From NCBI GenBank assembly GCA_024123915.1, contig CP099650.1, positions 4,650,001 through 4,714,000 on the forward strand: 64,000 bases of DNA, read 5' to 3'. Position 1 is the first letter of the stretch; each line of letters begins with the position of its first letter. A model generated the notes under the pieces. That model was not told the DNA's origin. It did no database searches and saw only the letters and a list, made by a program, of their open reading frames with translations. This stretch comes from Oxalobacteraceae bacterium OTU3CAMAD1 (lineage in GTDB: Bacteria > Pseudomonadota > Gammaproteobacteria > Burkholderiales > Burkholderiaceae_D). Position numbers and translations under genes: made by a program. Shown here in pieces: positions 35,701 through 44,207 of this stretch.

Positions 35701-37572
35701 GTAGACGCCGTTGGCGTCGGTGGTGGCGCTGGCGCCGACCGGGTTGCCGCTGGCATCCAGCAAGGTGACCTTGACACCGGCCACGCCCGCTTCGCCGGCA
35801 TCCTGCACGCCGTTGCGGTTGGCATCGAGCCAGACGCGATCGCCCAGCGAGGCAGCGCGGTACAGGCCGGCGTCGATGGTGTTGTCGACCTGGCCCGGGG
35901 TCAGCGTGACCAGGCCGCTCTGGCCGGCGGCGTCGATATCGCTGTCGGCGGCGGCGTTGCCGCCGGCGTTCTGGCCGGTGACGGTCATGCCGGCCGGCGC
36001 GGTGACGGCGATCTTGTATTGGCCGGCGTCAACAGTGAAGCTGTAGTTGCCGTCTGCGCCGGTGGTGGTGGTCGCGACCACGTTGCCGTTGGCGTCGCGC
36101 AGCTCGACGCTGACGCCGACCAGGCCAGCTTCGCCGGCGTCCTGCACGCCGTTGCCATTGCTGTCTTCCCACACGCGGTCGCCCAGGGTGGCGCGCTCGG
36201 CGACAATGCCGGCGTCCACGGTCAGGTTGCTCTCGCCAGAGGCCAGCGTCACCGGCGCGGTGCGGCCGGTGGTGGCGTCGGCGTTGGAATCGGCGCTGGT
36301 ATCGCCGCCCTGGCCTTGCGTGGTGAACAAGTGGTGGGCCGGCAGGCTGGCTTTGTCGAACTGCACGCTGTAGCTGCCCGGCTTGAGGTCGCTGAACTGG
36401 TAGTGGCCGCTGGCGTCGGTGGTGACCGCCGCGCCGACCGGGTTGCCGGCGGCGTCGAGCAGGGTGACGCGCACGCCGGCCACACCCGCCTCGCCGGCGT
36501 CCTGGCTGCCGTTGCGGTTGGTGTCGTACCAGACGGTATCGCCCAGCGAGGCGGCGCGGTACAGGCCGGCGTCGGCCTTGTTGTTGGTCTCGCCCGGCGC
36601 CAGCGCGATCGCGCCGGTGTTGCCGCTGGCATCGATGTCGCTATCGGTGGCGTCGTCGCCGCCCTGGTCCTGGCCGACAGGTTTAAAGCCTGCCGGCGCC
36701 TTCACCGACACCGAGTAGGTGCCGGCGTCGACGTCGAAGTGGTACTGGCCGGTGATGTCGGTGGTGGTGCTGGCGACCACTTTACCGGCGCCGTCCTTGA
36801 GTTCGACCACGACATTGCCGATGCCCGCCTCGCCGGCGTCCTGGACGCCGTTGCCGTTGCCGTCTTCCCAGACGAAGTCGCCCAGATGCGCCGGCGGCAC
36901 TTTGAAGGTCAGGTAGTTTGGCGTGGCGCTCGTGTCGGCGGCGTTGCAGCCAACCAGGCCGCCCGCGTCGCGCACCTTGAAGCCGATGTCGAAGCTGCCC
37001 GAGGCGCTCTGGCTCGGCTCGAAGGCGAGCTTGCCGGCGGCGATGTCGGCGGCCGACACCTCGGTGTTGGCGGCGACGGCCACGCCGTTGAGCGTCAGTT
37101 TTCCGGCGGTCGGCAGCGACGTGACGATGACGGACTGGAAGGCGTCGTGCTCGACCGCGTCGACGAAGCCGAAGTCGGCTTGCGACAGCACGACGGCGTT
37201 GCCGTTGTCCAGATTGAAGGTTTTGTTGGCGGCAGTGGGCGCGTCGTTGACCGGATCGACGATCACTTGCATCGTCATCGTCACGGTGTTGCCGGCGCCT
37301 TGGTCCACCACGAACTCGACCGTAGTGAACTGGCCGTTGTAATCGGCGTGCCACTGGCCAGGACGGATATAAATGGTGTCTGCATCGACCTTGCCGAAGA
37401 GCGCGGTGTTCTTGGTCGACGTGGTGCCGTCCGGCAGGACCACGTACATGGCGCTCACGTTGATCGCGGTGCCGGCGGTGTAACCGGCAGCGGCAAGAAT
37501 GTCACGCACATCGAAATTACCTTCGGTATCTTCGCAAATGTGAATAGAGGTAGCAAGGTTGATCGAACTCAT
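32779..37572 (-). CDS. giant SdrD B-like repeat surface/secreted protein
   Basis: 1597 residues with no N-terminal signal peptide (MSSINLATSIHICEDTEGNF). Residues 1-220 resemble cadherin-like modules (VDPVNDAPTAANKTF, SFDIGFKVRDAGGLVG). Then come ten SdrD B-like domains, each opening with a calcium-loop motif such as LGDFVWEDGNGNGVQDAGE. The last 250 residues hold a type-I-secretion-style region with EF-like loops (IDLNGDGIHTI, IDSNGNGSIDNVGELFGG, DANSDGKTDAGEL). Lack of a signal peptide and this C-terminus suggest type I secretion, but no secretion genes are nearby and no GGxGxD array was seen. Probable role: calcium-stiffened adhesive stalk. A PEP-CTERM gene follows closely. Confidence 0.85.
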   Translation of the reverse strand: MSSINLATSIHICEDTEGNFDVRDILAAAGYTAGTAINVSAMYVVLPDGTTSTKNTALFGKVDADTIYIRPGQWHADYNGQFTTVEFVVDQGAGNTVTMTMQVIVDPVNDAPTAANKTFNLDNGNAVVLSQADFGFVDAVEHDAFQSVIVTSLPTAGKLTLNGVAVAANTEVSAADIAAGKLAFEPSQSASGSFDIGFKVRDAGGLVGCNAADTSATPNYLTFKVPPAHLGDFVWEDGNGNGVQDAGEAGIGNVVVELKDGAGKVVASTTTDITGQYHFDVDAGTYSVSVKAPAGFKPVGQDQGGDDATDSDIDASGNTGAIALAPGETNNKADAGLYRAASLGDTVWYDTNRNGSQDAGEAGVAGVRVTLLDAAGNPVGAAVTTDASGHYQFSDLKPGSYSVQFDKASLPAHHLFTTQGQGGDTSADSNADATTGRTAPVTLASGESNLTVDAGIVAERATLGDRVWEDSNGNGVQDAGEAGLVGVSVELRDANGNVVATTTTGADGNYSFTVDAGQYKIAVTAPAGMTVTGQNAGGNAAADSDIDAAGQSGLVTLTPGQVDNTIDAGLYRAASLGDRVWLDANRNGVQDAGEAGVAGVKVTLLDASGNPVGASATTDANGVYGFTNLKPGTYSVQFDKATLPAGHTFTTADQGGSDAADSDANATTGKSAQVTLVSGANNADLDAGVVVLQAKLGDTVWEDKNANGVQDSGEAGIGNVTVELKDANGKVVQTTSTDAAGRYNFTADPGSYTVSVKAPAGYQFTGKDAGADDAKDSDVDATGQTGAITLNAGEVNNTVDAGLYKNASVGDRVWFDTNKNGVQDSGEAGVCNVKVSLFDADGKQVGASVLTDANGNYQFSNLKPGSYSVVFDKASLPENMTFTTANQGGNDATDSDVSAAGKSHTFTLTSGQVDKTVDAGVLAAATIGDRVWIDGNGNGLQDSGESGKSGVTVELRDTAGKVLKTTTTDDSGNYKFSVEAGTYSVAIKTPTGYTVTTQKVGSNNAIDSDANASGNLGSVTVTAGQNVTTMDAGIYQKGSIGDKVWYDTNGDGIQQSGEAGAKGVAVTLFNEKNVAVGTTATDANGLYSFNDLGPGKYSVKFGAVDGYLFTKQNQGGNDSLDSDVDSAGKTAQITLASGANDKTHDAGLVKAASIGDTVWEDANYNGVQDAGEKGVDGVTVKLYDANNVLKETVVTANGGKYLFNGLQAGNYKVEVTKGAGWFFTKADAGDYTVDSDVTTVNGNSGRTDTISLDAGEQLRTVDAGIYRKASVGDKVWRDGNHNGVQDSGEEGIGGISVSLYDTANNKLGTVKTDSNGNYKFADLTPGKYYLVFDKSNVIFKNINMNDWKWGVKNTGSNDAIDSDVNGDMVNKVNVTKTDTITLSSGENDMSWDAGITPIAIDLNGDGIHTIARGDMQGSFDLLGTGKAIQSGWLSKGDGFLAIDSNGNGSIDNVGELFGGTAKGSGFAKLASYDSNGDGVVNASDAQFASLLIWQDANSDGKTDAGELVSLAAAGVTGLNVGYTELPFLDANNNLHLERSSVTMSNGKTADMTDVYFNVAASDAAAAGLTLPTMADLMADGTQPVQLVAQCHAEFAYV
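33420..36882 (-). repeat. ten tandem SdrD B-like repeats with alternating length
   Basis: The Gly-Asp codon pair that starts each repeat falls at (high coordinate) 36882, 36543, 36183, 35844, 35484, 35145, 34791, 34452, 34113 and 33759. Intervals are 339, 360, 339, 360, 339, 354, 339, 339 and 354 bases. The alternation implies growth by two-repeat units. The last repeat is estimated to end near 33420. Confidence 0.85.
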
Positions 37573-37870
37573 GTCGTAAAGCCTTCGTATTCTTCTAAAA
37601 ATTGGGGGAGCTGAACGGCTGCTGTCACGTGGTCGAGGTGGTCAGCGGCGCGGCACGCGGAGGCATTCACGGACGCTAAGTGATGCCTGCAAATCATCTA
37701 AGTTGCTCATATTACATACAGATTTGATTTTGGACAATTGATTTTTATCCATGTTAGTGATTTTATTTTCAATATCTTTCTGGAATGTTGTGTTTTTAAC
37801 TTGACAAGTCTATCCGCATTTTGCTGGAAAGATTTTTTCGGTCCCCGCCGCAATGCCCTACAATCTCGGA

Positions 37871-38950
37871 ATGACTGAAATCACCCTTGTTCTGCCTTAC
37901 GCGCTGCCCCCACCGGAGATGGCGCGCGATCTGATCCGCGCCCTGCAAACACCCGCACTGGCGGCGCTAATATCGCGCCACAGCGATGTCAACACCAACA
38001 CTTTCGACAACAACAGCCGCGTGCTGCCGCATGAGGCGTGGCTGAGCCACGCCCTCGGCCTGGCGCCGGCGCCCGACCATCCGGACACCGGCGCCCCCGT
38101 GGCCACCGCCGCCATGCGCGGCTGCGGTCCGGAGCTGGCGGCAGCGGCGGCCAGCGGCCACTGGTTCGTCGTCCAGCCGGCCAATATCCAGATCTCGCGC
38201 ACCCACTCGCTGCTGTCGGACCCGCGCGCCCTGCAGTTGACCGAAGACGAATCGCGCAGCCTGTACGACCTCGCCCGTCCCTACTTCGAGGAACTGGGCA
38301 AGCCGCTGCTGTACGCCACGCCGGGGTTGTGGTTCGCCCGCGCGGACGACTGGTCCGGCCTGCGCACGGCGTCGCCGGACGCCGCCACTACCCAGTACAT
38401 CAGCGACTGGGTGCCGGAGGGCGACCGCGCGCGCGACTACCGCAAGCTGCAAAACGAGATCCAGATGCTGTGGCACGAACACCCCGTCAACGAAGCACGC
38501 CATGAACGCGGCCTGCAGCAGGTCAATTCGTTCTGGCTGTGGGGCGGTTCGGGACCCGTGACCCCGGCGGCGCTGCCGCTGTGGGTGGCCAGCGCCGGCG
38601 CGCCGTCATGGATGCAGGCGCTGGCCGCCCCCGGGCGGCGCGCGCCGGAGGCCGCGCGGCTGATCGCCGATGCGGGCAATGAAGGCGGCGCCGTCACTGC
38701 CGTGCTGGCGGAGTTGATTCCATCGGCGCAAACCGGCGACTGGGCCGACTGGCTGGCACGCGTGCAGCGCCTGGAACAGGAGTGGTTCGCGCCGCTGCTG
38801 GCGGCGCTTAAGGAGGGCCGCGTCGATCGCGTCACCCTGGTGATCAGCCACCGTCACAGCTGGATGACCGTCTCGAGCACCAAACTGGCCCAGCGCAAAT
38901 TCTGGCGCAAGCAAAACCTGAACACTTTATTGAGTACCGTCCGCACATGA
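37871..38950 (+). CDS. RpfE-like protein upstream of recJ
   Basis: 359 residues from the ATG at 37871 (MTEITLVLPYALPPPEMARD); an ATG 18 bases upstream is an alternative. No signal peptide. Features include RALQTPALAALISRHSD, GHWFVVQPANIQISRTHSLL, HPVNEARHERGLQQVNSFWL and WLWGGSG. These and the position directly before recJ fit the RpfE-type/phosphoglycerate-mutase-like family known from the Xanthomonas rpf region, whose biochemical role is unresolved. Its stop overlaps the recJ start (ATGA). The 298 bases before it (37573-37870) are AT-rich, hold the divergent promoters of this gene and the SdrD-like gene, and include TTGACA at 37801; no gene is seen there. Confidence 0.7.
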   Translation: MTEITLVLPYALPPPEMARDLIRALQTPALAALISRHSDVNTNTFDNNSRVLPHEAWLSHALGLAPAPDHPDTGAPVATAAMRGCGPELAAAAASGHWFVVQPANIQISRTHSLLSDPRALQLTEDESRSLYDLARPYFEELGKPLLYATPGLWFARADDWSGLRTASPDAATTQYISDWVPEGDRARDYRKLQNEIQMLWHEHPVNEARHERGLQQVNSFWLWGGSGPVTPAALPLWVASAGAPSWMQALAAPGRRAPEAARLIADAGNEGGAVTAVLAELIPSAQTGDWADWLARVQRLEQEWFAPLLAALKEGRVDRVTLVISHRHSWMTVSSTKLAQRKFWRKQNLNTLLSTVRT

Positions 38951-40641
38951 CCCGTATCGCCACCCGTCCCTGCCCTTACCGCGAATCCGAAATGCTGCGC
39001 CAGGGAGGCATCCATCCGGTGCTGGCGCGCCTGTACGCGGCGCGCGGCCTGACCGACATCAAGGATTTGTCGAGCGAGCTGGCGGCGATGATCCCGCCAT
39101 CGGGCCTGCTGCACATCGGCGCCGCCGCCGTCTTCCTGGCCGACGCCATCGCCGCCGGCAAACGCATGGTCATCGTGGCCGACTACGACTGCGACGGCGC
39201 CACCGCCTGCGCGGTCGCGCTGCGCGGCCTGCGCGCCATGGGCGCCAACATCGACTTCATCGTCCCCAACCGCTTCGAATACGGCTATGGCCTGACGCCG
39301 GAGATCGTGGAACTGACGGCACGCGAGAAGCGGCCCGACATCATCATCACGGTGGACAACGGCATCGCCAGCATCGACGGCGTGGCCGAGGCCAACCGGC
39401 GCGGCATCGAGGTGGTGATCACCGACCACCACCTGCCGGCCGATACCCTGCCCGCCGCGCGCGTGATCGTCAACCCGAACCAGCCCGAATGCGGCTTCCC
39501 CAGCAAGCATATCGCCGGCGTCGGCGTAGTGTTCTACGTGCTGCTGGCGCTCCGCGCCGAATTCCGCAAGCGCGGCGCCTACGAGACGCAGCCGCAGCCC
39601 AAGCTGGACAACCTGCTCGACCTGGTGGCGCTGGGCACCGTCGCCGACGTGGTGCGGCTGGACCCGAACAACCGCATCCTGGTGGCGCAAGGGCTCAAAC
39701 GCATGCGCGCCGGCCGCATGCACGCCGGCGTGGCCGCGCTGTTCCGCGTGGCCGGACGCGAGCCGCGCACCGCCAGCCCGTTCGACCTCGGTTTCGCGCT
39801 CGGCCCGCGCCTGAACGCCGCCGGCCGCCTGGAAGACATGTCGCTCGGGATCGAATGCCTGATCACCGACGACGAGGGCCGCGCCTGGGAACTGGCGCAG
39901 CGGCTCAACGAGATCAACCTGAAACGGCGCGAGATCGAGGCCGAGATGCAGGACACCGCACTGCTGCACCTCGACACCTTCGAACCGGCCAACAGCAGCA
40001 CCATCTGCGTGTTCGACGAATCGTGGCACCAGGGCGTGATTGGCATCGTCGCCTCGCGGCTCAAGGAAAAGTTCTTCCGGCCGACGATCACCTTCGCGCC
40101 CGGCGCCGACGGCTGGATCAAGGGGTCGGGCCGTTCGATCCCCGGCTTCCACCTGCGCGACGCGCTCGACCTGGTCTACAAAAAGGCCCCCAGCCTGATC
40201 GACAAGTTCGGCGGCCACGCGATGGCGGCCGGGCTGACCCTGCGCGCCGAAGCCTTCGACGCCTTCGCCGCCGCCTTCGAGGAAGTCGGCCGCGCGTGGC
40301 TGAGCAAACAGCAGCTGGAGCGCATCGTCGAAACCGACGGCCCGCTGGAGGACGCCTACTACACCACCGCCTTCATCGACCTGATGGCCGGCCAGGTGTG
40401 GGGCCAGGGCTTCGCGCCGCCGGTGTTCTGCGACGAGTTCCGCGTGGTCAGCCAGCGCATATTAAAAGAGCGCCACCTCAAACTGTTGCTAGAGAAGAAC
40501 GGCGCCCGCTACGACGCCATCTGGTTCGGCCACGTCGACTCGCTGGGCGAACGGGCCAAAGTCGCCTTCCGCCTGGACGCCAACGAGTACAACGGCGTAA
40601 CAAAAGTACAACTCCTGGTGGAGCACGCAGAGCCGGCCTGA
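38947..40641 (+). CDS. recJ: single-stranded-DNA-specific exonuclease RecJ
   Basis: 564 residues, typical size. 5'-3' exonuclease used in recombination and mismatch repair. DHH-family metal motifs: IVADYDCDGATACAVAL, ITVDNGIASIDG, VVITDHHLPADTLPAA and NPNQPECGFPSKHIAGVGV; DHHA1-type region GSGRSIPGFHLRDAL with GGHAMAAGLTL; and a C-terminal OB-like domain (YDAIWFGHVD). Translation is coupled to the upstream gene by ATGA. Confidence 0.96.
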   Translation: MTRIATRPCPYRESEMLRQGGIHPVLARLYAARGLTDIKDLSSELAAMIPPSGLLHIGAAAVFLADAIAAGKRMVIVADYDCDGATACAVALRGLRAMGANIDFIVPNRFEYGYGLTPEIVELTAREKRPDIIITVDNGIASIDGVAEANRRGIEVVITDHHLPADTLPAARVIVNPNQPECGFPSKHIAGVGVVFYVLLALRAEFRKRGAYETQPQPKLDNLLDLVALGTVADVVRLDPNNRILVAQGLKRMRAGRMHAGVAALFRVAGREPRTASPFDLGFALGPRLNAAGRLEDMSLGIECLITDDEGRAWELAQRLNEINLKRREIEAEMQDTALLHLDTFEPANSSTICVFDESWHQGVIGIVASRLKEKFFRPTITFAPGADGWIKGSGRSIPGFHLRDALDLVYKKAPSLIDKFGGHAMAAGLTLRAEAFDAFAAAFEEVGRAWLSKQQLERIVETDGPLEDAYYTTAFIDLMAGQVWGQGFAPPVFCDEFRVVSQRILKERHLKLLLEKNGARYDAIWFGHVDSLGERAKVAFRLDANEYNGVTKVQLLVEHAEPA

Positions 40642-40691
40642 GGCGCCAAGCGCGGCCAGATTCACTCCCCGATTGCTATTCATCCGAAAAA

Positions 40692-40707
40692 GGAGTATAA
40701 GTACTCC
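40692..40707 (+). promoter_or_regulatory. inverted repeat, likely operator of the Xre/RES locus
   Basis: GGAGTATAAGTACTCC has 6-bp arms around TAAG, 15 bases before the antitoxin ATG and just before the GGAGGA ribosome site. TATAAG inside it could be a -10 element. Autoregulation by Xre antitoxins through such repeats is known; here it is inferred. Confidence 0.55.
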
Positions 40708-40722
40708 ATTAACGGAGGATCT

Positions 40723-41160
40723 ATGAATCTGACCTATGCTTACCCTCGCAGCCGCTTCGAGCCAACCGCCTTGGTGGACCTGAACGCCAAGGCCGAGCGC
40801 GAGCGGTTATCGAAGTCGGCCCTCAAGGGCTTTTTCAAGCTCGCCGCCACGTGGCATGTGCGCGACGAGGACGCCCGCCAGCTGCTGGGCGGGCTGTCGA
40901 GCAGCGCCCTGTACGAATGGAAAAAGAACCCGGAACGCACGCTGGAGGTGGACTGTATCACCCGCATTTCCTACCTGCTGGGCATCTACAAGGCGCTGCA
41001 CATCATCTACGGCGACAAGCTCGCCGACGAATGGGTCAACCTACCCAACAACAACCAGATTTTTGAAGGCCGCACGCCGCTGGCGTACATGCTGGGCGGC
41101 GGCCTGCTGGCGATGCAAACCGTGCGTCAATTATTAGATGCGCGCCGCGGAGGATTGTAA
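40723..41160 (+). CDS. Xre/MbcA-family antitoxin
   Basis: 145 residues. The N-terminal part (RLSKSALKGFFKLAATWHVRDEDARQLLGG) is helix-turn-helix-like, and the C-terminus has the toxin-binding domain of the MbcA/ParS/Xre group: ITRISYLLGIYKALHIIYGD, ADEWVNLPNNNQIFEGRTPL, AYMLGGGLLAMQTVRQLLDA. It neutralises the RES toxin next door and probably represses the operon. The stop codon is directly followed by the toxin GTG. Confidence 0.9.
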   Translation: MNLTYAYPRSRFEPTALVDLNAKAERERLSKSALKGFFKLAATWHVRDEDARQLLGGLSSSALYEWKKNPERTLEVDCITRISYLLGIYKALHIIYGDKLADEWVNLPNNNQIFEGRTPLAYMLGGGLLAMQTVRQLLDARRGGL

Positions 41161-41850
41161 GTGCCGGTCAGCCTGATTCCACCCCTTACCACGCTGCGCC
41201 AGTTCGACACTTGCCGTTTGCTGCCATCCCGGTTCGCCGACCTGGAGGATTCCGTGCTGTCGCCGCTGGCCGACAGCGACGACATGCTGCGCGACCTGTT
41301 CGACCTTGACAACGCCACCAACGCGCGGCTGCGCACGCAAAACGGCGGCTCGGCCGGCATCAACGTCGATGAACTGGTGTTCGGCGTGCCGAACTTCCGC
41401 ATCGTAAACGCAGCCTTCACCTACGCGCATCCGCAGGGCAGCCGCTTCAACGACGGCCGGCGCGGCGCCTGGTACTGCGCCTTCGACGTGGAAACCGCGC
41501 TGGCGGAGGTGAGCTTTCACAAGGCGGTGGAATACGCGGAAATCAACCGCTTCGACGACAGCGTGCAGTATCAATGCATGCTGGCCGACTTCACCGCCAC
41601 CTTCCACGACCTGCGCGGCCAGCCGCGCTACGACGCCTGCCTGTCGCCGGCCAGCTACATCGAATCGCAGACACTGGCCGAACGCCTGCTCGACGGCGGC
41701 TCGCTCGGCATCATCTACCCCAGCGTGCGGCGTCCGAGCGGCACCAACCTGGCCTGCTTCCGCCCCGCCTTGGTGGGCAACGTGCGCAAAGGCGCCGCCT
41801 ATCGCCTGACATGGCAAGGCAGCCCGGAACCGACCATCGACATTATCTGA
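41161..41850 (+). CDS. RES domain toxin (NAD+-degrading family)
   Basis: 229 residues, GTG start immediately after the antitoxin stop. The RES fold is shown by GSRFNDGRRGAWYCAFDVET with its Arg and Tyr, the Glu in ALAEVSFHKAVEY, and the Ser in YPSVRRPSGTNLACFRP. Characterised RES toxins (MbcT and relatives) consume NAD+ when free of the antitoxin. All three signature polar residues are present, so activity is plausible. At 229 residues it is longer than minimal RES toxins (about 150-180), with an N-terminal extension of about 70 residues. Confidence 0.9.
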   Translation: MPVSLIPPLTTLRQFDTCRLLPSRFADLEDSVLSPLADSDDMLRDLFDLDNATNARLRTQNGGSAGINVDELVFGVPNFRIVNAAFTYAHPQGSRFNDGRRGAWYCAFDVETALAEVSFHKAVEYAEINRFDDSVQYQCMLADFTATFHDLRGQPRYDACLSPASYIESQTLAERLLDGGSLGIIYPSVRRPSGTNLACFRPALVGNVRKGAAYRLTWQGSPEPTIDII

Positions 41851-41862
41851 CTCATTTTTACC

Positions 41863-42192
41863 ATGCAAACCAAACCTGAAAACGACACTGAACTGCGCCT
41901 CAAAGTGAACCGCGAGACCGCGCGCATGCCATGGACCGAACTGCTCAAGCATTTCGCCGCCGGCAACGTGGTGTGGATCGCCAACTCGCTCGACCTGGTC
42001 GATGTCGCCGTGCGCATCTCGCACGACGACAAGGTCAACATCAGCCAATGGATGAACGCCGGCCTGCTCGCGCGCGTGAGCGACGAGCAGGCGCAAGGCT
42101 GGCTGGAAGCCAACGCCGAACTGTGGGCGGTCGTCGTCAGCCCGTTCATCCTCGTGCAGCAGGAAAAAGCGGTTCCAGCCAGCGTGCACTAA
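41863..42192 (+). CDS. DUF2288 family protein
   Basis: 109 residues, soluble and without a signal. ARMPWTELLKHFAAGNVVWI, LDLVDVAVRISHDDKVNISQ and ANAELWAVVVSPFILVQQ match DUF2288, a small conserved family of unknown function in proteobacteria. It starts 12 bases after the RES toxin and may be read on the same transcript, though a functional link to the toxin-antitoxin pair is not established. Confidence 0.85.
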   Translation: MQTKPENDTELRLKVNRETARMPWTELLKHFAAGNVVWIANSLDLVDVAVRISHDDKVNISQWMNAGLLARVSDEQAQGWLEANAELWAVVVSPFILVQQEKAVPASVH

Positions 42193-42205
42193 GTCCCCGC
42201 CTAGA

Positions 42206-44089
42206 TTAGAACTTGAAGCTGCCCGCGTCCAGGGTCAGCGTCCCGCCGCACGCCGGTGTGGTGGCTTCACGATTGCCGCTGGCGGTGGACTGATTACTCT
42301 CCCACACCGTGCTCACGCCGTACTTCATGAACTTGTACTGGATGGCGGTCGCCGGTGGCAGCTGGAAGGTGCGCGACCACGGCACGTTGGCGCCGCTGCC
42401 TTCGATCGTCAACTGGTTGCTTGTACCCTGCACCCAGTTACCCAGCTCCGCGCGGTTACCGACCACATAAACGTTCTGCCCGACCACCGTGTTCGCGTTC
42501 GCCACGCGGAAGGTCACCGGCACCGTGGTGCACGTCCCGCCTCCACCGCCACCGCTACTGCCCACCTTCTGGTTGATATGCAGCGCTACCGCTGGCACGA
42601 CCGAACCCCCATTGCCGGGAATGCTCACGCTGATCACGCCATTGGTGCCGACGGTCACGCTGTCGCTGGTGCAGGCGGTGCCTGCGGCGTTCAACTGCCC
42701 ATGCACGACGTTGCAATAGGTCCCCGCAGGCAGCTGCGTTTGTAGCGACGCGTTCCACGTCGCGCTGTCGTTATTGATCGCGACATAGCCCTTCGCGCCA
42801 CGGCCGAAGGCGATCTGGTTGCCGGTGCCGTTGGTGAAGTTGTCGACGCCCTGACCTGACGTCACCGCGCGGAAGGCAACCATGTTCGAGATATCGCTCC
42901 AGCGGTGGATGAAGTCCCACTGCTGGTTGATCAGCGGCGCGCCGCTGGCGTCGAACGGACTGGCGCTCGGCGGGCCCTGATCGTAGCTGGTGAAGCGGAA
43001 GCCAGAGTGCAGCTGCGCCGCGCCGTAAGGCCACGCCAGCATGAAGATATTGGCCAGGTCGTAGCGCTTGGTGCCTTGCGTATCGTTGGGCGAACCGGAG
43101 ACGTAATTGCTTGCCACCAGTGAGCTGTTGTTACGCTCGGTGTCCCAGTTGTTGACGAACACCGTCGCCTTCTCGCTCGGGATGAAACCCCAGGTGCCGC
43201 CCCAATTACCCGGTGTGCCCATGATGGTGCGGATCTGCGACAGGTTGGCGCCATTCTCGTTGCGGAACACGGCCTTGATCGCGTAGGTGTACTGGAACTC
43301 GTTCAGCGTGCCGCCCGCGAAGTAGCTCGATCTCACCACGTTGCTGTCCGGGATAACCTCCTGCGTCACCCACAGCGGCTCGCCGGAGGTGGTGGTCTGT
43401 GTCACGCCGCTCATGATGGCCTGGATATCGGACGGCTGCATATGCTTGGCCGCGTCAAAGCGCAAACCGTCCACGCCCATGGCGACCAATTTGTTCAGAT
43501 AGGTTTTCACCTGGCCTTGCACGTACGCGCCTTCCGTCTTCAGATCCGGCAGGCCGCTCAGGCGGCAGAACATCACATTATTGCGATTACCGGGCGAGCC
43601 GTAGTCGCCGCCGGCGATATCGCAAGCCGGATGGAAATCGCTGCCGCTGAAGAAGGGATACGTCAGCGACGTCGAATTCCAGGTCGAACCGTCGGTCGCG
43701 GTGCCGGCGCCCGCCGCCACGTGGTTCACCACCACGTCGACATAGATGCGCACCTTGGCCGCGTGGCAGGTGTTGACCATGGCCTGGAACTCGGCCTCCG
43801 TGCCCATATTACTCTTGAGCGAATTGAAGTTGACCGGCTGGTAGACATCCCACCATGTACCGAGGCTGGCCGCCGCCGTCGGCGGCGACACCTGCACCGC
43901 GCCGTAACCTTGGGGACCGAGCCAGTTGGTGCACTCCTTGGCGATGTCGTTCCACTTCCAGCGGAACATCTGCACCGAGGTATCGGGCGCGTTGAGTGCG
44001 GCATGCGCCGGCACCGCCATCAGTGCGCTCAACAAACCTGCGGCGCAAAGGGATTTCATCAGACTGCGTTGTGTCGAATTGATCATCAT
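42206..44089 (-). CDS. secreted GH13 alpha-amylase with CBM20 starch-binding domain
   Basis: 627 residues; ATG at 44089 or 44086, AAGGA just upstream. Signal peptide LCAAGLLSALMAVPAHA. The GH13 barrel has region I VYVDVVVNH-type text (IYVDVVVNHVA), region II nucleophile DGLRFDAAKHM, the acid Glu in WVTQEVIPDS, and region IV FVNNWDTERNNSS, whose NWDTER form is that of subfamily 32 (Streptomyces-type). After a Gly-rich linker (GSSGGGGGG) a CBM20 follows (VTFRVANANTVVGQNVYVVG, ELGNWVQ, ending AGSFKF). It hydrolyses starch outside the cell. Divergent from a GH43 gene, with a palindrome between. Confidence 0.95.
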   Translation of the reverse strand: MMINSTQRSLMKSLCAAGLLSALMAVPAHAALNAPDTSVQMFRWKWNDIAKECTNWLGPQGYGAVQVSPPTAAASLGTWWDVYQPVNFNSLKSNMGTEAEFQAMVNTCHAAKVRIYVDVVVNHVAAGAGTATDGSTWNSTSLTYPFFSGSDFHPACDIAGGDYGSPGNRNNVMFCRLSGLPDLKTEGAYVQGQVKTYLNKLVAMGVDGLRFDAAKHMQPSDIQAIMSGVTQTTTSGEPLWVTQEVIPDSNVVRSSYFAGGTLNEFQYTYAIKAVFRNENGANLSQIRTIMGTPGNWGGTWGFIPSEKATVFVNNWDTERNNSSLVASNYVSGSPNDTQGTKRYDLANIFMLAWPYGAAQLHSGFRFTSYDQGPPSASPFDASGAPLINQQWDFIHRWSDISNMVAFRAVTSGQGVDNFTNGTGNQIAFGRGAKGYVAINNDSATWNASLQTQLPAGTYCNVVHGQLNAAGTACTSDSVTVGTNGVISVSIPGNGGSVVPAVALHINQKVGSSGGGGGGTCTTVPVTFRVANANTVVGQNVYVVGNRAELGNWVQGTSNQLTIEGSGANVPWSRTFQLPPATAIQYKFMKYGVSTVWESNQSTASGNREATTPACGGTLTLDAGSFKF

Positions 44090-44135
44090 GTGTCCTTATC
44101 GTTATGTTTAGGGAAATACTGTCTCCCACACAAAA

Positions 44136-44150
44136 TGTAGCAGAACTACA
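44136..44150 (+). promoter_or_regulatory. inverted repeat TGTAG-N5-CTACA upstream of the amylase
   Basis: TGTAGCAGAACTACA lies 47 bases upstream of the amylase start. Its half-sites (TGTAG and CTACA) recur in the 26-base palindrome at 44208, so both may bind one regulator. Confidence 0.45.
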
Positions 44151-44207
44151 GTAAACATCAACTGGAATCTGAATTATTTTCTCCTATGGTGGCGTCGGAT
44201 ATGTAAG

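Noticed and set aside
32800..37614. A very long open frame on the plus strand opposite the SdrD-like gene
   Set aside because: It mirrors the repeats of the real gene; its translation is Val/Arg/Gly/Ala-rich without domain motifs, a usual by-product of high-GC codon use.
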